Assembly (NCBI GenBank): GCA_017450125.1
Contig: JAFSWZ010000016.1
Coordinates: 1 to 46,688 of the forward strand
Length of the DNA stretch: 46,688 nucleotides
Origin: Synergistaceae bacterium
Lineage (GTDB): Bacteria > Synergistota > Synergistia > Synergistales > Aminobacteriaceae
Direction of reading: 5' to 3'
Shown here one piece after another: positions 1-7,162 of the stretch (position 1 is the first letter of the stretch; each line of letters opens with the position of its first letter). Below the pieces are notes generated by a model. That model searched no databases and was not told where the DNA came from. It was given only the letters and a program-made list of their open reading frames with translations. A program made the position numbers and the translations under genes.

Positions 1-524
1 GGAACATGAACAGCGACTTCTGGCTGGAAGTTCCGAGCTACGAGAACTACGAGAAAACCGACGAACAGGGGCGGAGGCTGAAGCACATAATGGCTTGCTG
101 GTACACGAACCTTCCGATCACGAAGCGGCATGAGTTCCTGACGCTGCTCTACCCCTACACGCCCGAAGCCTACCCCCGCTACGACAACTACGACGCAATC
201 GAGGTGAGCCGCACGGACCGCATTCCGATGGACTACGACGGCGTGATGGGCGTGCCGATAACCTTCCTCGACAAGTACTGCCCCAGCCAGTTCGAGATTC
301 TCGGAATAACGCAGAGAGGAGACGTACCGTTCAAGACGCGGGTCTACACGAGCGCAGACGCGCCGAACTACGGAGACCTTAACGCCCGCGCGGTCATCCG
401 CGACGCAGACGGGACACTGCGGAGCACGTACGCACGCTTGCTCATCCGCAGGAAGCCCCGAGACGAATCAGGAGACTTCTACGAGATCGTTCATCACGGA
501 CAGCAAAATACTCCCCCAGCGTAA
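1..524 (+). CDS. EcoRI-type adenine-specific DNA methyltransferase, C-terminal part (5' end outside window)
   Basis: The frame is open from the left edge, so the ATG at position 6 is probably internal and the gene is cut by the window. The visible 172 residues match the C-terminal half of EcoRI-family N6-adenine methyltransferases as I recall them. Landmarks are a W-Y-T-N-L segment followed by a basic patch, then PRYDNYDAIEV, then GVPITFLDKY and QFEILG. The family transfers a methyl group from S-adenosylmethionine to adenine in DNA. The S-adenosylmethionine-binding and catalytic motifs lie upstream and cannot be checked. The downstream neighbour is convergent and belongs to a sugar operon, so no restriction endonuclease is visible on this side. 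It could be part of a restriction-modification system, a mobile element or an orphan methylase. The family call is fairly secure; the role is not. Confidence 0.72.
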   Translation, partial: NMNSDFWLEVPSYENYEKTDEQGRRLKHIMACWYTNLPITKRHEFLTLLYPYTPEAYPRYDNYDAIEVSRTDRIPMDYDGVMGVPITFLDKYCPSQFEILGITQRGDVPFKTRVYTSADAPNYGDLNARAVIRDADGTLRSTYARLLIRRKPRDESGDFYEIVHHGQQNTPPA

Positions 525-536
525 AATCAGGGGGAG
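511..536. terminator. Bidirectional terminator between methyltransferase and aldolase genes
   Basis: A perfect 7-bp stem (CTCCCCC at 511-517, GGGGGAG at 530-536) has a 12-nt loop and overlaps the end of the methyltransferase gene. It lies just beyond the stop of the convergent aldolase gene. On the minus strand the stem is followed by TATTTTG, giving a T-rich tail. On the plus strand the tail is weaker. Confidence 0.55.
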
Positions 537-549
537 CATCATTCTTCCT

Positions 550-1401
550 CTACGCTTTTCCGCAGCTCCCGATTACCTGCATACGGCCGATAACGTACTT
601 CTTTACTTCCTCCATCCCAACAGCTCCGTACTTCTTCGGGTCAAAGCCGCTGGGATTCTCCGCCATGTACTTCTTCACGCCCTCCGTGTACGCTATGCGC
701 AGATCTGTCGCGTAATTCACCTTCGCCATCCCCATGCTCACACAGCGTCTCACCTGGTCGTCCGGCACTCCCGAAGTCCCGTGAAGCACCAGCGGAACGC
801 CAACAACCTCGAGAATCTTCCCCAGAACCTCAAAGTTCACCTGCGGAGTACCCTTATAGATTCCGTGCGCAGTGCCGATTGCAACCGCCAGCGAATCACA
901 CTTTGTGCGTTCAACGAACTCTGCAGCTTCCTGCGGGTCGGTGAAGGGGTTGATTACCGCTGTGTTGTCGAGGCCGTCTTCTTTGCCCCCGACGCGGCCA
1001 AGTTCAGCCTCAACGGGGATATTCGCGGCGTGGCAGATGTCCACAACCGAACGTGTCAGCGCAATGTTCTCCTCGAATGGCAGCTTGCTTCCGTCTATCA
1101 TGATTGACGTGTAGCCCGTGTGGAACGCAAGAACCGCCGTCTCGAAGCTGTTTCCGTGATCCAGATGGCACACTACGGGCACTCCTGCCCTCTCTGCGGC
1201 GGCCTTGATGTTCGCGAAGTAGAAATCTGCACCGGCGTACTTGAGCGTTCCCGGAGTTGTCTGCATTATCACCGGCGACAAAGTTTCTTCGGCGGCGTTG
1301 AGGACGGCTATCACCATCTCCATGTTCTCAACGTTGAACGCACCGACTGCGTATTTATTCTTCTGCGCGTCGAGCAGAAGCTCTCGTGAAGTTACGAGCA
1401 A
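550..1401 (-). CDS. gatY: Class II tagatose/fructose-bisphosphate aldolase, GatY/KbaY-like catalytic subunit
   Basis: A 283-residue class II aldolase, the usual length for the GatY/KbaY group. It cleaves D-tagatose (or fructose) 1,6-bisphosphate to dihydroxyacetone phosphate and glyceraldehyde 3-phosphate with a zinc ion, in the cytoplasm. Visible active-site features are LDHG (Asp81, His82), EAELG (around 131-135), His179 in AIGTAHG, and His207 in LVLHGTSG. The start is a TTG at 1401, supported by GGAGG 7 nt upstream. No better start in frame fits that spacing. It is the third gene of an operon with a PfkB kinase and a GatZ-like subunit. The GatZ-like partner 12 nt upstream favours tagatose over fructose bisphosphate. 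The exact substrate is inferred from context, since the ligand-discriminating residues were not resolved here. Confidence 0.85.
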   Translation of the reverse strand: MLVTSRELLLDAQKNKYAVGAFNVENMEMVIAVLNAAEETLSPVIMQTTPGTLKYAGADFYFANIKAAAERAGVPVVCHLDHGNSFETAVLAFHTGYTSIMIDGSKLPFEENIALTRSVVDICHAANIPVEAELGRVGGKEDGLDNTAVINPFTDPQEAAEFVERTKCDSLAVAIGTAHGIYKGTPQVNFEVLGKILEVVGVPLVLHGTSGVPDDQVRRCVSMGMAKVNYATDLRIAYTEGVKKYMAENPSGFDPKKYGAVGMEEVKKYVIGRMQVIGSCGKA

Positions 1402-1413
1402 TATAATTCCTCC

Positions 1414-2724
1414 CTAAATCGTGTAATTTGGGTTGACCGCATAATTATAATCGTCAGTGCACTCAACTACATAATCTTTCACGAGCGAGGCCGCCTTCAT
1501 CGCTAATTTCCCGTCCCTAACGAGCTTGTACTGTCTGGGCATGAACTGGCTCAGGAGTCCTGCGGGAACTTCTACGCTGTCGATGTTCGCGAACAGCTTA
1601 GTGATTGCCGACTTGATTTCAGGAAGACTGAAGTAGTACCTGCATCTGTCGGAGTAGCTGTACTTGCGGGCGATTCGCTTGTCCTCGTCCGAACCGTGAT
1701 AATGTTTCTGCCAGTTCTTTGGGTTATCGAGCATCACGCGTTCAAGCACCTCTATGAAGTCTGCGCGCTTTTCTGCCGGGATTAACTCACGCTCAATCAT
1801 GCTGAGTGCGAAGAGTCCTTCTCTGAGCTTGAAGGTTAAAGCCGGGCCGACTTTGAGGATAGCTATTCCGTCCTCGACCATTTCGCGGAGTTTTTCTGCG
1901 GGCTGGTAATCCGTCGAATGCCCCTCGAACACGAAGCCGGGATGATTCTTCAGGGATGCGCACAGTTCTTTTGCGGCTTGTCTGTCGTAGGCGTGAATGT
2001 CCTTGTCCCCGAACTCAACGCCCGGCTGAACCACGACAGCAATAACGTCCTGCCACCTATCAGCGATTCCGTGCTCCTCGAATTTCCGTTTGTACACTGC
2101 TAACGTCGTCTCGAAGTCCTTTACACTGGTAACCTGCAGGCCTGCTTCTTCCTCCTGTGCTCCGCCGGGAATCGGTACTTCACTCCCGATGATGTACGCG
2201 GGACGAACAGCGTCGGGCTTGGACTTCAGGAGTTCCTGATACGCGGCCTCACAGACCTCGAGCAATGCTGCCCCGCGTTCAGCGATAACTTCATCGCTAA
2301 GGCGTTCATCCTTCGGGTCATCCGCGAGCTTCATGCTGGTATCCAGATGAATCTTCGTGAAACCGGCCAGGACGCACTGCCTCAATAGCTCCTTAGAGTT
2401 CGACATAGCTTCTGACTCGGGAAGGTCTGACCACACCAACGGCCCCATATGGTCGCCGCCGAGCATTATTCTTTCACGCTCAAACCCTACCTTGTCCGCC
2501 AGAGCGTAAACATAATCGCGGAAGTCTGCGGGCTTCATTCCCGTGTAGCCTCCGAACTGGTTGATCTGGTTCGCTGTTCCCTCAATCAGAACGGGAGAAT
2601 CAAAACGTAATGCCTGTTCGAGGATTGCTTCTATCGCGAGCTCGTTTGCTGTGCAGTATGACGGAATACCGGCGTGAATACCGGCCTTCCTCTTGTCGGT
2701 CATCGCAACTAAAGGATTCTTCAT
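1414..2724 (-). CDS. gatZ: D-tagatose-bisphosphate aldolase, non-catalytic subunit GatZ/KbaZ-like
   Basis: A 436-residue protein matching the GatZ/KbaZ family throughout. Recognisable segments are AGIPSYCTANELAIEAIL near the N-terminus, LIEGTANQINQFGGYTGM, IMLGGDHMGP, then EVPIPGGAQEEE, and VEFGDKDIHAYD with FEGHSTDYQ in the C-terminal half. In E. coli this subunit stabilises and activates the class II aldolase GatY/KbaY. The gene starts 3 nt after the PfkB kinase stop and ends 12 nt before the aldolase start, so all three are probably co-transcribed. No phosphotransferase or isomerase for galactitol or N-acetylgalactosamine is visible nearby, so the sugar entering the pathway is unknown. The family call is secure. 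Confidence 0.88.
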   Translation of the reverse strand: MKNPLVAMTDKRKAGIHAGIPSYCTANELAIEAILEQALRFDSPVLIEGTANQINQFGGYTGMKPADFRDYVYALADKVGFERERIMLGGDHMGPLVWSDLPESEAMSNSKELLRQCVLAGFTKIHLDTSMKLADDPKDERLSDEVIAERGAALLEVCEAAYQELLKSKPDAVRPAYIIGSEVPIPGGAQEEEAGLQVTSVKDFETTLAVYKRKFEEHGIADRWQDVIAVVVQPGVEFGDKDIHAYDRQAAKELCASLKNHPGFVFEGHSTDYQPAEKLREMVEDGIAILKVGPALTFKLREGLFALSMIERELIPAEKRADFIEVLERVMLDNPKNWQKHYHGSDEDKRIARKYSYSDRCRYYFSLPEIKSAITKLFANIDSVEVPAGLLSQFMPRQYKLVRDGKLAMKAASLVKDYVVECTDDYNYAVNPNYTI

Positions 2725-2727
2725 GGT

Positions 2728-3669
2728 TTAACCCCTCTCTATCATCTCTCTGACTGTCTCGGGAGAAATGTTGCCCTCCATCGGCCCGAACGCCATAACG
2801 TTAAGCGCACCGGCAGCCGCTCCCATCCTGGCCGCATCGGCAAGGGATTTTCCTTCCGCGAGACCGCAGATGAATGCTGCGTCGTACGAATCTCCTGCTC
2901 CCGTAGCGTCAGCCTGTTCGACCTTGTAGATGGGCTGCTCTGCTTCGAGGCCCTTGCGCGTCCAGATCTGCGAACCCTTGCCGCCGTTCTTCAGCACGAG
3001 GATTTCGAGCGAAGGATTCTCGAAGACTGCCTTGATGGCTTCATCAACGTCCTCTTTGCCCGTGAACATCTTTATCTCGCTCACTCCGGGCATCAGGATC
3101 GACGAACTCATGAAGACTTCCTGCAGAATGCCGAAAACTGCCTTGTCCTTCATCATTTCGGGGCGGATGTTGGGGTCAAAGGAAATTTTCACGCCGGCGT
3201 TCTTCATCATGTTCATGAACTTCACGATCTCGCGGGCAAAATTCACGTCGCTCATGAGTGAACAGCCCATTATGTGCATGTACTTTGTGTCCTCGAAGCC
3301 TGACATTGACGCGGGGGCTTTGGCCTTCGTGAACGGAGAATTATCCGTATAGAACAAGAACTTTCTCTCGCCGTCGGCAAAGTACGTTACGAAAGCTATA
3401 CCTGTCCGGCCTTCGTCGGAAACTATTACGCGGCTGATGTCTACTCCGTCCTTCTTGAGGCGGCGGGTTACTGTTTCGCCGAAGTCGTCCGCTCCGACTC
3501 CGCTGATGATTGCCGTCGAATGTCCTAACCTTGCGGCTGTGCTGATGAAGATTCCCGGTGCTCCGCTGGGGAAAGGCCCTCTGAACCAGTCCGTAGCATA
3601 AAGCGGAATTTCTTCCTGCGGCCTCATTATTTCGACGAGAAGTTCACCCATAATTACTATCTCAGGCAT
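2728..3669 (-). CDS. PfkB-family sugar kinase (tagatose/fructose-type)
   Basis: A 313-residue ribokinase/PfkB-family kinase. The N-terminal beta strand and lid begin at MPEIVIMGELLVEI. The substrate-pocket segment GVGADDFG lies near residues 57-64. The C-terminal signature DATGAGDSYDAAFICGL carries the anion hole and the catalytic Asp. The late motif GPMEGN resembles that of tagatose- and fructose-type kinases I know of. As first gene of the operon with the GatZ/GatY-like pair, it probably phosphorylates tagatose, tagatose 6-phosphate or a related ketose before aldol cleavage. AAGGAGG sits 8 nt before the ATG. The family is certain; the substrate is a contextual inference, and a 2-keto-3-deoxygluconate or fructose kinase remains possible. 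Confidence 0.8.
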   Translation of the reverse strand: MPEIVIMGELLVEIMRPQEEIPLYATDWFRGPFPSGAPGIFISTAARLGHSTAIISGVGADDFGETVTRRLKKDGVDISRVIVSDEGRTGIAFVTYFADGERKFLFYTDNSPFTKAKAPASMSGFEDTKYMHIMGCSLMSDVNFAREIVKFMNMMKNAGVKISFDPNIRPEMMKDKAVFGILQEVFMSSSILMPGVSEIKMFTGKEDVDEAIKAVFENPSLEILVLKNGGKGSQIWTRKGLEAEQPIYKVEQADATGAGDSYDAAFICGLAEGKSLADAARMGAAAGALNVMAFGPMEGNISPETVREMIERG

Positions 3670-3709
3670 GATGTGTCCTCCTTAATTGTGCTGGAATTGG
3701 GATGATGAG

Positions 3710-3718
3710 ATTGTAACA
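3710..3718 (-). promoter_or_regulatory. Extended -10 promoter (TGTTACAAT) for the tagatose operon
   Basis: On the minus strand this reads TG-T-TACAAT, an extended -10 element, about 41 nt upstream of the kinase ATG. The -35 region falls inside the terminator hairpin of the upstream operon and shows no clear TTGACA. Confidence 0.4.
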
Positions 3719-3722
3719 TAAA

Positions 3723-3746
3723 CCCCCCGCCGTTTTCAGCAGGGGG
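3723..3746 (-). terminator. Terminator of the RiPP operon
   Basis: A GC-rich hairpin pairs CCCCC (3723-3727) with GGGGG (3742-3746), with two further inner pairs. On the minus strand it is followed by TTTATGTT. It lies 11 nt beyond the stop of the last gene of the RiPP operon and ahead of the tagatose operon promoter. Confidence 0.6.
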
Positions 3747-3757
3747 TGAACGCTTCG

Positions 3758-4489
3758 TTAAGGGTGAGCGATGATGAACGGCTGTTCGCGCTGATCCGGC
3801 GGAAGTATCGAGTGGTCAAACCACATCGAGTAGAACCGCTCGGCGTTGTTCACGGTGTAGCCGTCCTGCAGGTGGTCTGAGGTGTCGTAGGGGTCAACCA
3901 TAACCAGAACGTCATCAAGTGTGTTGTCCGTGCCCATAGTGTCATAGCCGATGATAACTCTCCAGTGTCCGCCCCACTCGACATTCTCTACAATGATGGG
4001 GATTCCGGCAGAGAGATTCTCACGGACGAACGACATGAACTCGTCGTACTCCTCGAACCTTGCGTGAGTTAGGCTGCTTTCCGTCTTCCAGCCCAGCCTA
4101 TCAAAGAACGCCAGCATGTCCTTCGGTGTTGTGCCTATGGGGTAGGCTCGAGTCTTCATGTCGTGCGAGAGCATCTCTTCAGTAAAATCCTTAACGCCGT
4201 AATACCAGAGCACCGTCAAGGCACTTGCAGGGCCGCAGGTGTATTCCGTTGTCTGCTGGTAGGTGGGGTAGTTCGTGAGAATTATGCGGCTGTCGGTTGA
4301 AGCTGCCTCGTAGAAGTCCGTAACCGTGTCGAAATACACAGAGCCTTTGTGATTTATCTCTGCGGGGGCTGAGGAAGCACCTTCACTCGTTGTGTCGAGG
4401 CCTTCAGGGAACGGAATCACTCTGACTCCCGCACTGCTCACACCGCAAAGAACCAGCAAACACATTAACGCTGAAAGTATCTTCTTCAT
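3758..4489 (-). CDS. Exported C39-like cysteine peptidase (Peptidase_C39_2 type)
   Basis: A 243-residue protein with a Sec signal peptide (about residues 1-20, ending VSSA). A papain-like C39-type peptidase domain follows: nucleophile Cys85 in YTCGPAS, His175 in GGHWRVIIGYD, and Asp199 in MVDPYD. It is the last gene of the RiPP operon, overlapping the preceding gene by 4 nt, and a strong terminator follows. Because the exporter already has its own C39 domain for leader removal, this second enzyme probably acts outside the cytoplasm, perhaps on the exported peptide, on a sensor or in self-protection. That role is inference. Members of this family are often annotated only as C39-family or papain-like peptidases. 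The fold and triad are well supported by sequence. Confidence 0.75.
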   Translation of the reverse strand: MKKILSALMCLLVLCGVSSAGVRVIPFPEGLDTTSEGASSAPAEINHKGSVYFDTVTDFYEAASTDSRIILTNYPTYQQTTEYTCGPASALTVLWYYGVKDFTEEMLSHDMKTRAYPIGTTPKDMLAFFDRLGWKTESSLTHARFEEYDEFMSFVRENLSAGIPIIVENVEWGGHWRVIIGYDTMGTDNTLDDVLVMVDPYDTSDHLQDGYTVNNAERFYSMWFDHSILPPDQREQPFIIAHP

Positions 4490-5385
4490 TTCACAACTCC
4501 TATCACTAAATCAACGTCCCATTCATAATAGGGGTTGGAGAGTATTACGCCGTCTGCTGTATCCTTCATCTTGCTTCTGACGTTGACTTTGCGCGGAACT
4601 TTCAGGCCTTCGGTGTTCCTGTACCAGAAGACAACATCTGCTCTCTCCGACGCGAGTGCCGCAGAACGCCCGCCCGCATCCACGCTGATTAAGCGTACAT
4701 TCTTCTTGAGACGGCGGCCGATTTCAGCGAGAATTGCTGTGTTGTAGCCCGCAGGACGGCCGTCAGCCGCGATAAAGTCTATCGGCGGGAGGTCTCCTGT
4801 TACGGCGGCACGTATTGTCTTTGCTCCCTTGAACTCCGAGAACTTCACCTGTTCCGGCTCACCTGCAAGCTCCGTGATGTACTTCTTCTCGAGGCGGGCA
4901 AGAGTACCGTCCTTCTTCATGGCGGCTATTGCGCCGTTGAACTCCTGCTGAAGTTCCGTGTTGCCCCTCTTGAAGCCGAATGATATTGTCGAGGGCATCA
5001 TGTTCAGCGAGAACTGTATATCGTACTGGGGATTGTTTTTGACGAGGTACATTCCGACTGCTTCAGGAAGAATTATCTCGTCAATCCGTGTTGAACGCAA
5101 CGCCATCTGCATCGACAGCAGGGAGTCGAAGAAGCGTATCACCCTTCTTGTCTTTATGATTTCGGTAAGGAAACCGTCAAGCCCGTCTTCCTGCATCCAG
5201 TCATTAGCTCCGCTCTCACTGATGAGGGGTGCTAATGCCTTCCTCAAATCGTCAAGCCCCTCCTGAAACTCCGCCTCAGTCGTCCCGAGCCACGTGAGGA
5301 CTCCGCTCTCCACAACATTTTCTGCCCCGAAGCACGAGGCCGCCGACAGCACCACAAGCATAACTGCACACAATAACTTCTTCAT
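4486..5385 (-). CDS. Circularly permuted type-3 solute-binding protein (copy 1 of the RiPP operon)
   Basis: 299 residues with a signal peptide (1-20). The order of the solute-binding lobes is reversed. Residues about 101-172 look like the end of a GlnH/HisJ-type protein: ISFGFKRGNTELQQEFN, then MKKDGTLARLEKKYI. Residues about 190-297 look like the beginning of one: a TGDLPPIDFIAADGRPAGYN segment, then ALASERADVVFW and ILSNPYYEWD. The usual Thr-Asp/Pro-Glu-Arg ligand loop after the first lobe is replaced by YRNTEG, so a classic amino-acid ligand is doubtful. It overlaps both neighbours by 4 nt, so it is translationally coupled to the STAS and C39-peptidase genes. No permease is adjacent, which suggests a sensor or peptide-binding role rather than uptake. 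That last point is inference. Confidence 0.7.
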   Translation of the reverse strand: MKKLLCAVMLVVLSAASCFGAENVVESGVLTWLGTTEAEFQEGLDDLRKALAPLISESGANDWMQEDGLDGFLTEIIKTRRVIRFFDSLLSMQMALRSTRIDEIILPEAVGMYLVKNNPQYDIQFSLNMMPSTISFGFKRGNTELQQEFNGAIAAMKKDGTLARLEKKYITELAGEPEQVKFSEFKGAKTIRAAVTGDLPPIDFIAADGRPAGYNTAILAEIGRRLKKNVRLISVDAGGRSAALASERADVVFWYRNTEGLKVPRKVNVRSKMKDTADGVILSNPYYEWDVDLVIGVVK

Positions 5386-5699
5386 TCTTCTCCTCCTGCA
5401 ACATCAAATATCTGCGAAAATCCCGTGATGTTCAGTATGCTCATCACTTCATGAGAGACATTCACGAGCTTTATGGGACTGCTTCTCCTCTTGGCCAGAG
5501 AAAGAAGAACCCTCAGCCCCATGCTCGAAATGTACTCGAGGCTTCCGCAGTCGAACACAACAACTTCGTCCTTGCCTTCACCCAGCACTGACGCAACGGC
5601 ATCGCTGAAGCTGTACGCGTTTGTCGCGTCGATGCGTCCCGAAAGCGTGAAGGTCAGAGCTTCAGAATCGCGCGAAAAATCAACCGTGAGCTTTCCCAT
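5382..5699 (-). CDS. STAS-domain anti-sigma-factor antagonist (SpoIIAA/RsbV-like)
   Basis: A 105-residue single STAS domain. The fold is recognisable from the strand LTFTLSGRIDATNAYSF, then VVVFDCGSLEYISSMGLRVLL. The Ser-Ser-Met-Gly segment (around residues 58-61) is where SpoIIAA/RsbV-type proteins are phosphorylated by their partner kinase. Such proteins release a sigma factor, or another target, by binding an anti-sigma kinase in the cytoplasm. The gene overlaps the upstream RsbW-like gene by 20 nt and the downstream binding-protein gene by 4 nt, so the pair is clearly co-expressed. No PP2C-type phosphatase and no sigma factor are present in the operon, so the switch is either completed elsewhere or has been repurposed. 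Confidence 0.78.
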   Translation of the reverse strand: MGKLTVDFSRDSEALTFTLSGRIDATNAYSFSDAVASVLGEGKDEVVVFDCGSLEYISSMGLRVLLSLAKRRSSPIKLVNVSHEVMSILNITGFSQIFDVAGGEE

Positions 5700-6300
5700 A
5701 GTTCTTGCGCACCGTTAGTTCCACGCCGTCCCGACGAACGCCGACAGATACCTCATCGGCAATGTTAGCGATGATCGATTTCTCGAGTTCATCCCAAGCG
5801 TCGGAGTCTTCCTCAGCTTTAACGTCCTCCTTGTACTTCTGCATTGACCAGGCGTACATTGCTCTGGACATTCCTGCATCGAGGGATAACATACCGTACT
5901 CCGCAATTCCTGGCCCGTACTCTGACTGAAGCGCGAAACCCTCCTCCATTCCATACAGGCCGGCCTCAAAGATACAGCGGATCTTTTCCATGATGCCCAG
6001 CCGTGCTGTGTTCCGGCCGCTGGTCGATACTGAGAGGAGCTCCCTGCGCTTCGCGTAATCCAGCTCAGATTTTGCCGACAGGTGAAGCGTGCAGTCCTTG
6101 CCCTCGTGCTCAATCCAGAACTCCGCGCTGAATGAGCCCGCTATTGACTGAACCATATTCAGCATTTCCTCAGCAAGAAGCCTGAGCCTCAGTGCCTCTT
6201 TGCCTGTGAGGCCTATGGACCCCGCGATTCTCTCCGTAAGCTCGAGAGCCTCATTGGCTGATGCTGTGCTGCCTGCGATTGCGATTCTGTATTCTGCCAT
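5680..6300 (-). CDS. Degenerate RsbW/SpoIIAB-like (GHKL) protein, partner of the STAS protein
   Basis: 206 residues, starting at the ATG at 6300. GGAGG sits 8 nt upstream, inside the end of the preceding gene, which rules out the longer in-frame extension. Residues about 35-50 (LRLRLLAEEMLNMVQSI) match the N-box helix of GHKL anti-sigma kinases, with the conserved Glu and Asn. The next expected element, a D-x-G-x-G ATP-lid motif, is missing: the corresponding stretch is KSELDYAKRRELL. A later GIMEKIR segment resembles the helix after the lid. The protein may therefore bind its STAS partner without phosphorylating it. The last about 60 residues are of unrecognised type. Its position directly upstream of a STAS gene, with a 20-nt overlap, supports the pairing. 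Family assignment is moderately secure. Confidence 0.55.
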   Translation of the reverse strand: MAEYRIAIAGSTASANEALELTERIAGSIGLTGKEALRLRLLAEEMLNMVQSIAGSFSAEFWIEHEGKDCTLHLSAKSELDYAKRRELLSVSTSGRNTARLGIMEKIRCIFEAGLYGMEEGFALQSEYGPGIAEYGMLSLDAGMSRAMYAWSMQKYKEDVKAEEDSDAWDELEKSIIANIADEVSVGVRRDGVELTVRKNYGKAHG

Positions 6301-6301
6301 T

Positions 6302-7162
6302 CTACATACCTCCGTAAAGATTAAGTATTGCACTCTTGAAGTCCCACCAGCTTGATGCTTTCGGCGGAGCTTTCCGCAGGTGTATGAACTTTTCCCACTC
6401 GTAATAAGGCTGTGAGAGTATAACACCTTCGGGAACATCCGGCTGAGTTTCTGCGTCAGAGTTGACCTCGTACCAGAAGACTACGTCGGCTCTTCCCGAT
6501 GTCAGCGCGGCAGTCCTTGCTCCTGCGTCGGTCTCTGTGAGCTCGATGTTCACGCGGAGGATGCTGCCGATTTCCGCGAGTATCGCCGTGTTGAAGCCTG
6601 CGGGTGTGCCGTCGGGAGCTATGTAGTCCAGAGGCGGAAGGTCGCCCGTAACCGCAACCTTGACCGTCGGTGCTCCGTCGAACCTCTGGAACTTCACGGG
6701 GTCAGGGTCTTTTCGCGAGGCCAAGTAACTGCCCTCAAGGACTGACAGCGTCCAGTTGTCCCGCAAGAGCTTCAATGCTTCGTTGAACCTGTCGCGGAGC
6801 TCCTCGTCCTCAGCACGGAAACCGAACGACAGACCCATTCCCTTAGAGCGCAGGACTAACGTAGCTTCGAGCCCGTCATTCATCCTCAGGACGTATTCTG
6901 CCGCCGCCTCAGGAAGAACCATCTCGTGAATCTCCTTCCTGTTCACCGCCATCAACATGCCCGTGATGTTGTCGTAGAACTTCACGATGACTTCAAGATT
7001 TCCGTTTGCTGGGGCAAAAGTCTTCTGCCACTGTTCTGAAAACTCTTCCTCCGTAGTGTTGAGCTTCGCGAGCAGGCCGAGACGTATGAGGCTCTTCTCT
7101 GCCGGACTGACCAGTGCCGCCATAACCAGCACAACCGCAACTGCGCATAATACCTTCTTCAT
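6302..7162 (-). CDS. Circularly permuted type-3 solute-binding protein (copy 2 of the RiPP operon)
   Basis: 286 residues with a signal peptide (about 1-20). It is a paralogue of the protein encoded at 4486-5385. The reversed lobe order is the same: LSFGFRAEDEELRDRFNEAL around 111-130 (a C-terminal-lobe end), then TGDLPPLDYIAPDGTPAGFN and LTSGRADVVFW (an N-terminal-lobe beginning), then ILSQPYYEWE. Both copies share a KLNTTEEEF or WLGTTEAEF segment soon after the signal peptide. A C-terminal tail of about 25 residues is extra and Trp-rich. The gene overlaps the second ABC exporter gene by 4 nt and ends 1 nt before the RsbW-like gene. I infer an extracytoplasmic sensor or accessory of the exporter. 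The ligand cannot be predicted. Confidence 0.7.
   Translation of the reverse strand: MKKVLCAVAVVLVMAALVSPAEKSLIRLGLLAKLNTTEEEFSEQWQKTFAPANGNLEVIVKFYDNITGMLMAVNRKEIHEMVLPEAAAEYVLRMNDGLEATLVLRSKGMGLSFGFRAEDEELRDRFNEALKLLRDNWTLSVLEGSYLASRKDPDPVKFQRFDGAPTVKVAVTGDLPPLDYIAPDGTPAGFNTAILAEIGSILRVNIELTETDAGARTAALTSGRADVVFWYEVNSDAETQPDVPEGVILSQPYYEWEKFIHLRKAPPKASSWWDFKSAILNLYGGM

Noticed and set aside
6301-6438. N-terminal extension of the RsbW-like protein beginning at 6438
   Set aside because: It lies entirely within the end of the binding-protein gene in another frame. The ATG at 6300 has GGAGG at the right distance, and the extension has no domain features.
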